From: Pseudanabaena sp. Salubria-1 | Lineage (GTDB): Bacteria > Cyanobacteriota > Cyanobacteriia > Pseudanabaenales > Pseudanabaenaceae | Assembly: GCA_023336205.1 (NCBI GenBank) | Contig: JALQCR010000010.1 | Span: 62,001-126,000 of the forward strand | DNA: 64,000 nt | Direction: 5' to 3' | Shown here: positions 1 to 8,164 of the stretch, piece by piece | Numbering within the stretch: position 1 is the stretch's first letter | Layout: the number at the start of each line of letters is the position of its first letter | The notes under the pieces: model-generated | Told to the model about the DNA's origin: nothing | The model's input: the letters and a program-made list of their open reading frames with translations, nothing else | Database searches by the model: none | Translations under genes and position numbers: made by a program

Positions 1-338
1 ACAGCCGAAGAAATAAGGTGTAAAACACCAACCACGAAGTAAGGGAAAATATCTACAACTTCACCACCAGCACCAACGCCCCAGCCTTGAGTTGCCATGT
101 GAGGAAGAAGGATAAAGCCTTGCTCGTACATTGGCTTTTCGGGAATAAAGTGCGCGACTTCAAACAAAGTCATTGCGCCAGCCCAGAATACGATCAAACC
201 GGCGTGAGCTACGTGAGCGCCCAGCAGTTTGCCAGAAAGGTTAATGAGTCTTGCGTTACCAGACCACCAAGCAAAGCCCGATGTATCTTGTGTACGTCCA
301 CCCACTCCTAGCGAGTTTAAGTTAATGGTCGTCGTCAC
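1..338 (-). CDS. psbC: Photosystem II CP43 chlorophyll-binding protein, 5' part only
   Basis: CP43 is the inner antenna protein of photosystem II in the thylakoid membrane and binds chlorophyll a. Reading the minus strand from position 338 gives about 112 residues with CP43 landmarks: [17 protein letters not shown], then [17 protein letters not shown] (first membrane helix with its histidines), then PEKPMYEQG. The gene runs off the window start. The start is GTG at 338: an in-frame TAA lies three codons upstream, and GGAG sits about 10 nt before it. The iron-stress protein IsiA is excluded by the [17 protein letters not shown] and PEKPMYEQG segments. Oddly, psbC normally overlaps the psbD end, whereas here it starts 223 bp after the psbD stop. 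Confidence 0.95.
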   Translation of the reverse strand, partial: MTTTINLNSLGVGGRTQDTSGFAWWSGNARLINLSGKLLGAHVAHAGLIVFWAGAMTLFEVAHFIPEKPMYEQGFILLPHMATQGWGVGAGGEVVDIFPYFVVGVLHLISSA

Positions 339-507
339 GAGAGGTTATCTCCAGAAAACTTTTTATAGGTTTAAAGTGCAAATAATTTTTTAGCTATCAG
401 AAATCAGCTTTTGTAGCTGAACAACGTCTAGAAGTTTGATGAGAATCATCATAATCTAAAACCTAGTCGAACTGAGCTGATATCTGATAGCTAAGTAAGT
501 TGTTACT

Positions 508-549
508 AAAAGATTTTGTACAGCTTAAGTAAACTGTACAAAATCTTTT
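508..549 (-). terminator. Perfect hairpin between psbD and psbC
   Basis: Two exactly complementary 15-nt arms (508-522 and 535-549) enclose a 12-nt loop, 12 bp beyond the psbD stop. The arms are AT-rich, so on the minus strand the hairpin is followed by an AT-rich run but no long T-tract. It could terminate or process the psbD transcript, giving psbC its own 5' end. The structure is seen directly; the function is inferred. Confidence 0.6.
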
Positions 550-561
550 GAATTACGAAGA

Positions 562-1629
562 TTACAATGCGTTACCGCGAGGCAATACTTCTTCAGGGAA
601 GATAAATCTTTCAGCTGGTTGGTCTTGAGGAGCCATCCAAGCGCGAATACCTTCATTCAAAAGCAAGTTCTTGGTGTAGAAAGTTTCAAATTCAGGATCT
701 TCTGCTGCACGAACTTCTTGAGATACGAAGTCATAGGCACGCAAGTTCAATGCTAATCCGACAATACCAACGCTACTGAACCATAGTCCAGTTACTGGTA
801 CGAATAGCATAAAGAAGTGCAACCAACGCTTGTTGGAGAAAGCAATACCGAAGATTTGGCTCCAGAAGCGGTTAGCTGTAACCATGGAGTAGGTTTCTTC
901 AGACTGAGTTGGGTTGAAAGCTTTGAAGGTGTTAGCGGTTTTACCATCGCCATCTTCAAACAATGTGTTTTCAACGGTAGCACCGTGAATAGCACAGAGC
1001 AATGCTCCACCAAGGATACCTGCTACGCCCATCATATGGAACGGATTCAGAGTCCAGTTGTGGAAACCTTGTAAGAATAAGATGAAGCGGAAGATGCCAG
1101 CTACGCCGAAAGTTGGACCGAAGAACCAACCAGATTGACCCAATGGGTACATTAAGAATACAGATACGAATACGGCGATAGGACCAGAAAATGCGATCGC
1201 ATTATAAGGACGGATACCGACTAGACGAGCAATTTCAAACTGACGCAACATAAAGCCGATCAAGCCAAAAGCGCCATGAAGTGCTAGGAATGTCCATAGT
1301 CCTCCAATTTGGCACCAACGGGTGAAGTCACCTTGTGCTTCAGGTCCCCATAGTAGTACTAGAGAATGTCCAACACTAAGAGGGGGAGATGATACTGCTA
1401 CAGTGAGAATGTTACAGCCTTCTAGGAAGCTAGAAGCTAGTCCGTGGCTATACCAGGACGATACGAACGTGATGCCTGTGAACCAGCCACCAACTGCTAA
1501 AAATGCGGTGGGGAATAGCAGTAAGCCACTCCAGCCGATGAATACAAATCTGTCGCGCTTTAGCCAGTCGTCGATGCTGTCAAACCAGCCTCTTTCGACT
1601 TCTTGCGACCTGCCCATTGCAATGGTCAT
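562..1629 (-). CDS. psbD: Photosystem II reaction-centre protein D2
   Basis: D2 pairs with D1 to form the photosystem II reaction centre, binding P680, pheophytin, QA and the non-haem iron. The 355 residues align along the whole family: [16 protein letters not shown] near the N-terminus, [10 protein letters not shown] carrying the redox tyrosine [18 protein letters not shown] with the P680 histidine, [18 protein letters not shown] with an iron-ligand histidine, [13 protein letters not shown] with the other, and the conserved end [12 protein letters not shown]. It is about three residues longer than the usual 352, because of small insertions near residue 9 and in the [10 protein letters not shown] loop. 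The start ATG at 1629 gives the standard MTIA N-terminus. It has the standard C-terminus but, unusually, no overlap with psbC. Confidence 0.98.
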   Translation of the reverse strand: MTIAMGRSQEVERGWFDSIDDWLKRDRFVFIGWSGLLLFPTAFLAVGGWFTGITFVSSWYSHGLASSFLEGCNILTVAVSSPPLSVGHSLVLLWGPEAQGDFTRWCQIGGLWTFLALHGAFGLIGFMLRQFEIARLVGIRPYNAIAFSGPIAVFVSVFLMYPLGQSGWFFGPTFGVAGIFRFILFLQGFHNWTLNPFHMMGVAGILGGALLCAIHGATVENTLFEDGDGKTANTFKAFNPTQSEETYSMVTANRFWSQIFGIAFSNKRWLHFFMLFVPVTGLWFSSVGIVGLALNLRAYDFVSQEVRAAEDPEFETFYTKNLLLNEGIRAWMAPQDQPAERFIFPEEVLPRGNAL

Positions 1630-1983
1630 AATTCTAAATCCTGCTTTAACTACTAGTATTTATATGGATTTGAAATTAGCTTAACACATCTTTACGTTTG
1701 CCTTCTCACAAAATACTTAAGAGCTTCAAACCCTCTCTAGGCAAAGATTTGAACTAATTCTATAAAGTATATATATTCGACAACAAATCTTAAAAAAATG
1801 TTAAGGGTTGTTAGATATATCTCTTTGGAGATAGAGGTCAATAAATTAATATATTTAACTAACAATAATAGCAGGACTAAATCCAGTCATTCAAAAATGC
1901 TTTAAGGATCAAAGTTTGATGCATTATTGAGTTCAATAGACTAAGCATTTACACCTAGTGAACTCCAAGAAAAAATGATCTAC

Positions 1984-2040
1984 ATAAATCCACTAAATAT
2001 AGCGACGGGCTAAGCCCGTCGATATATTTAGTGGATTTAT
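1984..2040. repeat. 27-bp-arm hairpin with GC-TAA-GC tip
   Basis: Arms 1984-2010 and 2014-2040 pair with one mismatch around the 3-nt loop TAA. The inner part is GC-rich (CGGGC/GCCCG) and the outer part AT-rich. It belongs to the recurrent class of intergenic hairpins in this window that share a GC-NNN-GC tip. It lies between divergent genes, so it is not an obvious terminator. Confidence 0.8.
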
Positions 2041-2088
2041 TACTTTGTGTAAGTCCCCAAGACATCAAGCACAAATTTTGTAATACTT

Positions 2089-2128
2089 CTCACAAAGGAA
2101 TGCGATCACGATCGCATTCCTTTGTGAG
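2089..2128. repeat. Near-perfect palindrome built around GCGATC
   Basis: Positions 2089-2107 and 2110-2128 are exact inverted repeats (19 nt) separated by two bases, so the folded loop would be four nucleotides or more. The core contains a pair of GCGATC/GATCGC sequences resembling a split HIP1 site. It ends about 45 bp before the start of the downstream gene. Confidence 0.75.
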
Positions 2129-2172
2129 GTAACAGGGCAGTATTAGTTAAGTCCGCACAAGAGGTGATCATA

Positions 2173-2871
2173 ATGATTGGACAATCTAAGGCAAAACAAT
2201 CTGATGTAGAGCAAATAAATCTCCTACTAGACAAAATACTATCTAATGCCATCGAACTCTCAGAAGTGGATGAGGAAACTAGTTTGCTTGCTGATTTGTC
2301 TCAAGAAGATACTGCGCCACAAAAGCAAAAAAAACCTCGACAGCTATTTCGTTGGTCAATTTATGGCTTGTTGGGATTTGGGTTAATTGCAATAGGATCT
2401 ATAGCATTGCTGGGATCATCTTTTAGTTGTGGGTCAAAAGCTAGGAGTAGCGAAGCTCGAACTTATGTAGGAAGTATGGGTAGAGCGCAGCAAGCTTTTT
2501 GGCTAGAAAATGGAGCTTTGGGGCGCTCAATTCCTGCTTTGGAAATTGGCATTAAAGAAGAGACAGCTAACTACAAGTATGATTTACAAAGTTTTGAGCT
2601 TGTTGCCTATCATTATGGTGTTCCCAAGAATGACGATTTAAAAAGTTTTGTCAGCGCGGTGTTTGTTGTCCCTGACCGAGATAAAAAACTTCAAGGGTCA
2701 AATCAACAGATAAATCCAACATCAGGCTCAACGCCAAACACAAAAAAAGAGCTAACTACAGTTACTATTCTTTGTGAATCTTCCGAAATTGGTGTAAAGC
2801 AAAAGCTAGCAAATCCATTTCTCCAAAATGGGACTCCAACATGTGCTGAGGGAACTGTAGCGTTCAATTAG
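2173..2871 (+). CDS. Pilin-like membrane protein (type IV pilin G/H-like head) without prepilin motif
   Basis: The protein has about 232 residues. Residues 1-55 are acidic and probably cytoplasmic, a single membrane segment follows (LFRWSIYGLLGFGLIAIGSIALLG), and then comes a pilin-like head. The head segment ARSSEARTYVGSMGRAQQAFWLENG closely matches the PilA encoded near 37.9 kb (ARQSEAKTYVGSMNRSQQAYYLEK), and two cysteines near the end match the pilin pattern. The FTLIE-type prepilin cleavage site is missing, so it cannot be processed as a normal pilin; a membrane-anchored accessory role is an inference. ATG at 2173 is chosen because GAGGTGA lies 5 nt upstream; a GTG at 2164 is possible. 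Confidence 0.75.
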   Translation: MIGQSKAKQSDVEQINLLLDKILSNAIELSEVDEETSLLADLSQEDTAPQKQKKPRQLFRWSIYGLLGFGLIAIGSIALLGSSFSCGSKARSSEARTYVGSMGRAQQAFWLENGALGRSIPALEIGIKEETANYKYDLQSFELVAYHYGVPKNDDLKSFVSAVFVVPDRDKKLQGSNQQINPTSGSTPNTKKELTTVTILCESSEIGVKQKLANPFLQNGTPTCAEGTVAFN

Positions 2872-2907
2872 CTGTCTCACAAAACTAACTTATAAAGAGA
2901 TTGACCG

Positions 2908-3834
2908 ATGGATAACTACGTAAATTATCGTTACCGAGATTTTCAGAATCACTCGTTTCAGAATGAATTTCCTAAAGGCGAAGAGAAAAAAGCTGACTTT
3001 ACAGGCTCAAGGTTAAAGAGTTGCGATTTTCGAGGGACAAATCTAGCAGGTGCTGATTTCTCGGAAACAGAGATTGGACAAGACAAACAAAATTTCCAAA
3101 AACAGATCATGCAAATGTCATTGCATGTCATTTTGGGCCTCCCTCTCGGTTTATTATCTTGGTTTTCTGGCAAACTCGTTCTCGTGGGCTGTGGTGGTGA
3201 AGTCGCAAATCCCTATGTGTGGATGACAAATCCATTTGTTTGGATGTTTGCCTTTGCCACAGCCGCAGCCATGTCTCAAAGAAGGCTTTTTTATATATCC
3301 ATGGGGCTAATTGGATTAATGGTGATCTCTGCCATTAACTCTACTGCTTTGATGGTAGTCGGCATAGGCGTGATGATTGCCGCATTTGTGATGTCTCTGT
3401 TTGGGCTATATCTGGGCTATAAAAAAGGAGCGATCGCGGTAGGCATGGTCTGGGTAGCGTTGGGAGTATCGTCTGCAATTTCGGCTGGCTATAGCTGGAT
3501 CAAATACCGAGAAATTCATTATGCAATTTTATTTGCTGTACTGGCGATTTTGCCTGCGGTTTTAGCGACTAGGGCTTTTAATCTTCACTTTGCAAAAGTC
3601 AAAATGTCAGCGATGACTTCTTTTCATGGCGCAGATTTAGAAAATGCGCGATTTGTAAATTCGTACTTAGAAAATTGTGATTTTTTAGATACCAATCTAC
3701 AAGGTGTAGATTGGTATGGTGCAACTTTAAAAAATTGCAAGTTTCCTAAGGGTTTTTCTATGGATGTAAATGAGGTGATCGCTAAACATCCTGAAGCTAA
3801 TCAAGGGCTTGAACAATTGGCTGCGACTAATTAA
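2908..3834 (+). CDS. Pentapeptide-repeat protein split by a multi-pass membrane core
   Basis: This 308-residue protein has a pentapeptide-repeat block at both ends. The first (residues ~30-55) reads ADFTGSRLKSCDFRGTNLAGADF, and the second (~235-275) ADLENARFVNSYLENCDFLDTNLQGVDW. Between them lie about five hydrophobic segments (residues ~70-225). Pentapeptide repeats form a right-handed quadrilateral beta-helix; in cyanobacteria they are often attached to membrane segments and are of unknown role. It follows the pilin-like gene by 36 bp on the same strand, so the two may be co-transcribed. The specific function is unknown. Confidence 0.75.
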   Translation: MDNYVNYRYRDFQNHSFQNEFPKGEEKKADFTGSRLKSCDFRGTNLAGADFSETEIGQDKQNFQKQIMQMSLHVILGLPLGLLSWFSGKLVLVGCGGEVANPYVWMTNPFVWMFAFATAAAMSQRRLFYISMGLIGLMVISAINSTALMVVGIGVMIAAFVMSLFGLYLGYKKGAIAVGMVWVALGVSSAISAGYSWIKYREIHYAILFAVLAILPAVLATRAFNLHFAKVKMSAMTSFHGADLENARFVNSYLENCDFLDTNLQGVDWYGATLKNCKFPKGFSMDVNEVIAKHPEANQGLEQLAATN

Positions 3835-4087
3835 CTATGAAAAGAATTAGTGATTGGAACCATGATGGAAATACCTGATGTTATCAAAGGGATAATAATC
3901 CTTATTTTTGTATTCGTTCCGATTGAGAAAGCATTAGCCGTTCATCACCAAAAACTATTACGTGAAGGTTGGTTTACAGATCTTTGTTATTATTTTTCTG
4001 GCTATTTTATTGGTCATGGCACAACAAAATTATTAATTGTATTTGTATTGTTCAGTCAAAGATCAATACCGATAATGTCTAAATTAG

Positions 4088-5387
4088 CTTAGTGGTGCAG
4101 AAAAATCTGAAAAGCGTTGCTAGGCATAGAATCTCATCATGAGACAAGAGGCAAAAAGGGGCAAGAGATGAGATACTCAAGTTCCTCAACAAAAGATCTT
4201 ATACAAATGCCCCACCTATATCTTCAGCTACAAGAACAACTGCGTCAATGGCTCAAGCCAAAAGATAAGCGACATCTCCAAGGATTTGCGGAGGCAGTAG
4301 CCGCGATATTGCAATCAGGAAGGGCAAGTCTGAGTCATTGGTTGCCCTATTTGAGCCATCGAGAGTGCCAAGCCAGAAGTCAGATGGAAAGACTAAGCTA
4401 CTTTGTGCATAATCCACATATCATCGCCGAGAGATTCTATAACCCATTGGTGAAGCACTTTCTCCAAGCATTTGCAGGAGAATCGTTGGAACTAGCCTTA
4501 GACACAAGTATGCTGTGGGATAAATTCTGTCTTATAGAAGTATGCTTGATTTGGGGAGGGAGGTCGATTACTCTAGCTCAAGTAGTACTAGAGCATGGCA
4601 GCGCTACAGTTGGCTTTGAACATTATCGTCCCGTCTTAGAACAAGTACGCTCTCTATTGCCGCCACAAAGTACGGTGACCTTGCTTGCCGACCGAGGTTT
4701 TGAACATGGGGAATTAATCCGATGGTTACAGCAAAATCACTGGTCTTGGGCAATTCGCGCAAAGAGCGATCTGCTAGTGACTCTGCCAACAGGTACAACC
4801 AAGCGTGTTGAACAACTGATACCTCCCGCAGAGCAAGCTTATCTAGTTCCCGATGTCACCGTACTCGGTGATGTTAATTGTCATTTAGCGACGGCTAACC
4901 TAGACATGGCTAACGGTTCATGGGCTGTCCTTAGCGATATTCCCCCTTCATTAAAGACTTTTGCTCTCTATGGCAAACGCTTTGGCGGTATTGAACCTCA
5001 TTTTAAGGATTACAAGTCGGCGGCTTTTAATGTGGTTAGCTCGCATCTCCGTGATGCTCAATCTCTTACCTGTTTGTTTATGCTCCTTGCCACGGCTAAC
5101 CTGATTGCTGTAATTCTTGGCATAATGTTGGTGCGTTTGGGGCAAAGGGCGGCTATTGATTGGCACGATCATCGCGGCTTGAGTTTTCTGCAACTCGGTC
5201 TCCGTCAGCTTCACACCCTTCTTTACCAACAAAAACCTCTTCCTCTTTTGCAGATTTTCCCTAGAACTAATCCTCCCCCTGCCTGTGCTTCTATTGCCAA
5301 ACGCGAAAAGTTAGATTTTCGTATCGAATTTGCTCGTATTACCATTGTCTCATCTTGAGACTCTCCTGAGTTTTCTGCACCACTAAG
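4088..5387 (+). mobile_element. IS4-family insertion sequence, intact copy (1300 bp)
   Basis: The ends are perfect 17-bp inverted repeats, CTTAGTGGTGCAGAAAA at 4088 and its complement ending at 5387. Flanking 9-bp duplications CTAAATTAG (4079-4087 and 5388-5396) mark the target site. A second, decayed copy lies at 38591-39885. The element interrupts the hydroxylase gene in the same orientation as that gene. Because the target duplication is intact and the ends are exact, the insertion looks recent. Confidence 0.95.
4168..5358 (+). CDS. IS4-family transposase (DDE)
   Basis: The transposase has about 396 residues from ATG 4168 (another candidate start is ATG 4207, which begins MPHLYLQLQ). It shows the DDE pattern of the IS4 group: first Asp in LALDTSML, second Asp in LLADRGFEH, and the glutamate within YGKRFGGIEPHFKDYKS, matching the family's Y..R...E......K signature. 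It fills the element between the two inverted repeats and has no frameshift, so this copy is probably active. It cuts and pastes the element by binding the terminal repeats. Confidence 0.92.
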   Translation: MRYSSSSTKDLIQMPHLYLQLQEQLRQWLKPKDKRHLQGFAEAVAAILQSGRASLSHWLPYLSHRECQARSQMERLSYFVHNPHIIAERFYNPLVKHFLQAFAGESLELALDTSMLWDKFCLIEVCLIWGGRSITLAQVVLEHGSATVGFEHYRPVLEQVRSLLPPQSTVTLLADRGFEHGELIRWLQQNHWSWAIRAKSDLLVTLPTGTTKRVEQLIPPAEQAYLVPDVTVLGDVNCHLATANLDMANGSWAVLSDIPPSLKTFALYGKRFGGIEPHFKDYKSAAFNVVSSHLRDAQSLTCLFMLLATANLIAVILGIMLVRLGQRAAIDWHDHRGLSFLQLGLRQLHTLLYQQKPLPLLQIFPRTNPPPACASIAKREKLDFRIEFARITIVSS

Positions 5388-5840
5388 CTAAATTAGTCGG
5401 TCAACAACCTCTTGTTTTGCAAGTAACTGCCGCTATATTCATTGGCGATTTGTGTTTTTATTTCGCTCATCGGCTAATGCATACTGTTCCTTGGTTATGG
5501 CAATTTCACGCAATCCATCATAGCTCTACTCATATTGATTGGCTTGCCACAGTACGTGTCCATCCTTTCGAGCAAATTTTGACTAAGGCTTGCCAAATGA
5601 TTCCCCTTTACTTGCTAGGGTTTTCGTCAGAGGCTTTGGCAATTTATATAGTTTTTTCGAGTGCGATCGCCTTTTTTATCCATGCCAATGTTCGAGTGAA
5701 GTTTCCGATTTTAAAATGGATTATTGCTACACCAGAATTTCATAGTTGGCATCATGATCGCTATCCACAGAAAAGTGCTCAAAATCTAGCTGTACAGTTA
5801 CCAATTCTTGATTATATATTTGGAACTTTGTATATGCCTG

Positions 5841-5974
5841 GGCTCTTCTGGGTTCATGGGGATAAGCACAGCTAATAGTAATCAGAATCCTCTCGGAGCA
5901 ACAGTTACAGCCCTACCATGTCGCCAATAATTGTATCGATACTGTACCATTTACCCCTCAAACCCAGATGAGCC
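5841..5974. mobile_element. 134-bp MITE with 8-bp target duplication
   Basis: The ends are imperfect inverted repeats of about 21 bp (18 matches): left GGCTCTTCTGGGTTCATGGGG, and the right end read inwards GGCTCATCTGGGTTTGAGGGG. They are flanked by TATGCCTG at 5833-5840 and 5975-5982. It contains no transposase. Removing the element and one duplication restores the hydroxylase reading frame and a family-like C-terminus (LYMPENEQPKLYG), strong independent proof of insertion. GGCTCTT-type ends with 8-bp duplications resemble the ISL3 family; that assignment is an inference. Confidence 0.85.
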
Positions 5975-6078
5975 TATGCCTGAGAATGAACAACCAAAAC
6001 TATATGGAGCCAAATTAAATACCACAACAAATTATTTTAATCATTTAATTTATCCGTTTAAAAATTGGATTAATAAAA

Positions 6079-6597
6079 ATGCAGATAAGTGATTTTCGGC
6101 AATTTGCCTCTAAGCGTAGATATTTAATCCCCTTAGCCTTAGTTGGATCGTTGCTAGTTGCTACTGCTGGAGTTTTGAGCATTTTTGCATATCAACATCA
6201 AATGAGCTTGCCAGTGTATCTGCAAAGCTTTAGTACGCCACAAATTTCTGTTGAGGAGTTGGCGAGTGGCAAACTCGGAGCTGTAGTTTTAATCGATGTA
6301 CGATCGCCTGAAGAATATGCTGAAGATCACATTGCGAATAGTGAGCTTGTGCCATTACCCGAAATTGAAGGTGAGGTGGGTATTCAAAGGGTTAAGAGTA
6401 TTGTGGAACGCTATTCAAAGAAGCATCAAGCTAAACCAACGGTAGTTTTATACTGTACTTCGGGGATGAGATCAGTTAAAGCGAATAAGTATCTTAGCGA
6501 TCGCGGCTATCAAGTGATAACTCTGACAGGCGGCGTTACCGCATGGCGCAAACAATTTATGCGATCGCAGGATCTACAAGTTTTGCCAGCCAAATAA
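6079..6597 (+). CDS. Membrane-anchored rhodanese-domain protein
   Basis: The protein has 172 residues. An N-terminal membrane segment (YLIPLALVGSLLVATAGVLSIFAY, residues ~16-39) is followed by one rhodanese domain (residues ~58-165). The active-site loop YCTSGMRS contains the catalytic cysteine, and DVRSPEEY and GGVTAW are the usual flanking motifs. Rhodaneses move sulfane sulfur or bind anions; the anchored form suggests a periplasmic or lumenal location, but the substrate is unknown. The ATG lies inside the end of the original hydroxylase gene, so the two were translationally linked. A terminator-like hairpin follows directly. Confidence 0.85.
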   Translation: MQISDFRQFASKRRYLIPLALVGSLLVATAGVLSIFAYQHQMSLPVYLQSFSTPQISVEELASGKLGAVVLIDVRSPEEYAEDHIANSELVPLPEIEGEVGIQRVKSIVERYSKKHQAKPTVVLYCTSGMRSVKANKYLSDRGYQVITLTGGVTAWRKQFMRSQDLQVLPAK

Positions 6598-6636
6598 AAA
6601 AGCGCCATAGATGACGCTTCTAAGTTTTTTCTTTTT
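6597..6636 (+). terminator. Rho-independent terminator after the rhodanese gene
   Basis: AAGCG and CGCTT arms, extended by CAT/ATG, are followed by a T-rich run (TTTTTTCTTTTT) just after the stop codon at 6597. The T-run ends where the oppositely oriented tRNA-Pro gene begins. Confidence 0.7.
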
Positions 6637-6639
6637 AAG

Positions 6640-6713
6640 TCGGGATGATAGGATTCGAACCTACGGCATCCTGCTCCCAAAGCAGGCGCGCTACCAAGCT
6701 GCGCTACATCCCG
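6640..6713 (-). tRNA. tRNA-Pro (anticodon TGG)
   Basis: On the minus strand a full cloverleaf is visible: acceptor CGGGATG/CATCCCG, a D-arm with AGCTTGGTAGCGC, anticodon stem CCTGC/GCAGG enclosing TTTGGGA (anticodon TGG), and T-arm GGTTCGAATCC. The discriminator base is A. CCA is not encoded. The length of 74 nt is normal. Confidence 0.95.
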
Positions 6714-6885
6714 TTGCGAATATCTATGTTACTACACAAAGCGCTAAATATACAAAGTTATTTTTTATATTAAAATTTCACTGCAAGAATCTCCTTCAGA
6801 GCAAAGGGCGATCGCTGTTCAAATAACCTCACCATAAGGCGATCGCCATTTGCTTGAAGTACAATAAAAACTAAAATCATCAAAA

Positions 6886-7134
6886 ATGAAATACGGTATT
6901 GAATTTAAACCAAAAGCAATTAAGGATTTACGGAGTCTACCTAAACAAATACAAGATAAAATATTTTAAAAGATTCAGTTAATGGAAAATGACTTAGCTG
7001 GCGATGTGAAAAAGCTAACCAATTTCACGCCTGAATATCGACTAAGGGTTGGAAACTATCGCGTACTCTTTGAGATAGAAGATGAAAATATCGTAATTTA
7101 TCGCGTTAAACCTAGAGACAAAGCCTACCAATAA
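6886..7134 (+). pseudogene. RelE/ParE-type toxin gene with internal stop codon
   Basis: The 83-codon frame gives a RelE-superfamily toxin: N-terminal FKPKAIKDLRSLPKQIQDKI and the C-terminal core YRLRVGNYRVLFEIEDENIVIYRV followed by a basic end. Codon 28 is TAA (6967-6969), so the ribosome-dependent mRNA interferase is probably inactive. The insertion target of the adjacent IS1595 element (7131-7138) covers the toxin stop. Undoing the inversion described in the findings places the antitoxin ATG (now at 9999) 7 nt after this stop, giving a normal toxin-antitoxin pair. A downstream restart at GAAAATGAC is conceivable but would lack the first helix. Confidence 0.8.
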
Positions 7135-7138
7135 ATTC

Positions 7139-8158
7139 CGCTCATGTAGGTAAATAGGTGGAAGGAGGAAAAAGAAGACGACGCAGGAAGTCAAAATCAA
7201 TCCAACGTAGATTGTAAGCCCACTCGAACATGGCTACATACAGATACAAATACTTCTTGTGAATACCTCGAAAGGGACGCAGAAAATTGCGTAAACCAAC
7301 CCAAATGCCCTCCATAGTATTGCAATGAACCTCACAAAAACCATCTTGATCTTCATCGCGGGCATACTCGCGCTGAGAGTGACAAACGGTTTGACGCTCA
7401 CGACCAGAAGCAGGTATGCGATTATAAGCATCGGATTCATCGGTATAGACTGTCGTGGTCGGTAAGGTCGTTACCTCTACCTGCGGTTGAATCGTGATTT
7501 GTTGAGTATTGTCACAGACCTTCATGCGGATCTGACCACTGTTGCGCCCAACAGTACCGACAATGGGTGGACGGTCATTTGCCATGGTTCCCTTGCCTTT
7601 GCGTTGATTCCCGCGTTGTCTTGGTGGGTCTGCTATTGGATCTTTTTTTTTGCTCCCTTTTCTCCTGCATTCTGAAACATCTCGTCCATCTCGGCTTCAG
7701 CATCGGGCAGATTACCATTAATCAAATGGGCAAATCCTCGACGTTGGATGCGATGCCGCCAAGACAATAATGTCCCATAGTCGAGTCCTAGTTCCTCGGC
7801 TATGTGTTGGGTCGTTTGTCCTTGTAAGAATCCACGCAATATCAGCACGATCTGACCACAGGTGTAATGGCTTCCTGATAAGTCTGTTCCTGTAAAAATG
7901 TGAAACACTTTCCCACATTCCCGACACTTATATTTGACGATTGGTGTACGTTGGCGATCGTGTGGCGCTTGTCCTGCTGGTATTGCGTGTCCACTTGGAC
8001 AATGCAAACCCTTTGGATGCAGGATCTTTAATAACCATTCATAGCACGCTTGTTCATCTAACAATTCGGTCAGGGGAAATTTGATCATGGCATCTCTATC
8101 GATTTATGAAAATGACTTCCTCCTATTTTGCCATTTCACCTACTTCCCCATATGAGCG
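7139..8158 (-). mobile_element. IS1595-family element, copy 1 (1020 bp)
   Basis: It has the same length as the copy at 10011-11030, is identical at every position I compared, and is in opposite orientation. The ends are imperfect 22-bp inverted repeats beginning CGCTCAT. The two flanking octamers here (ATAAATTC and AATATTTT) differ from each other. Instead, each equals the reverse complement of a flank of copy 2, which is the signature of recombination between the copies. The family normally makes 8-bp duplications, consistent with this. Confidence 0.93.
7142..8088 (-). CDS. IS1595-family transposase, two frames joined at an A-run
   Basis: Frame 1 (8088-7633, 151 residues) has an N-terminal zinc ribbon (HCPSGH...CRECGKVF) and a helix-turn-helix-like region. 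Frame 2 (from about 7667 to 7142) is an ISXO2-like DDE domain with YTDESDAYNRI, a histidine-rich middle and VHCNTMEGIW. The two frames overlap at a run of nine A residues; a -1 shift there yields a continuous protein of about 315 residues through KKKDPIADPPRQRGN. Both copies of the element share the shift, so it is either programmed slippage or an inherited mutation. The transposase moves the element. Confidence 0.85.
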
Positions 8159-8164
8159 AATATT

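Larger units (their letters stand above)
1630..2172. other. psbD upstream region, no gene
   Basis: I see no convincing coding region here. The first half (1630-1980) is AT-rich and should hold the psbD promoter on the minus strand; I could not place -35/-10 boxes with confidence. The second half holds two long palindromes, listed separately. The next gene starts on the plus strand, so the psbD and pilin-like genes are divergent. Confidence 0.5.
3862..6092 (+). pseudogene. Fatty-acid hydroxylase / sterol desaturase gene broken by an IS and a MITE
   Basis: Three segments (3862-4087, 5397-5840, 5983-6092) join into one uninterrupted 780-nt frame of 259 residues once the IS4-type element, the MITE and one copy of each target duplication are removed. 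The rebuilt protein has the di-iron histidine boxes of the family: HRLMH, then HAIHH in the middle part, and HSWHH near the end, plus hydrophobic segments. It would act in a membrane on a lipid substrate that I cannot name. As it stands the gene is dead: the IS separates the N-terminal ~75 codons, and the MITE replaces the natural C-terminus by a frameshift. The rebuilt stop overlaps the next gene's ATG (6079) by 14 nt, so it originally formed an operon with the rhodanese. The start could also be GTG at 3850. Confidence 0.85.

Noticed and set aside
1..1629. psbC/psbD as far-red (FaRLiP) paralogues or IsiA
   Set aside because: The D2 sequence is close to standard forms, the CP43 N-terminus is normal, and no other far-red cluster genes are in the window.
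7234..7675. Extra frames inside and opposite the IS1595 elements
   Set aside because: Alternate-frame shadows repeated identically in both copies; the real product is the joined transposase.
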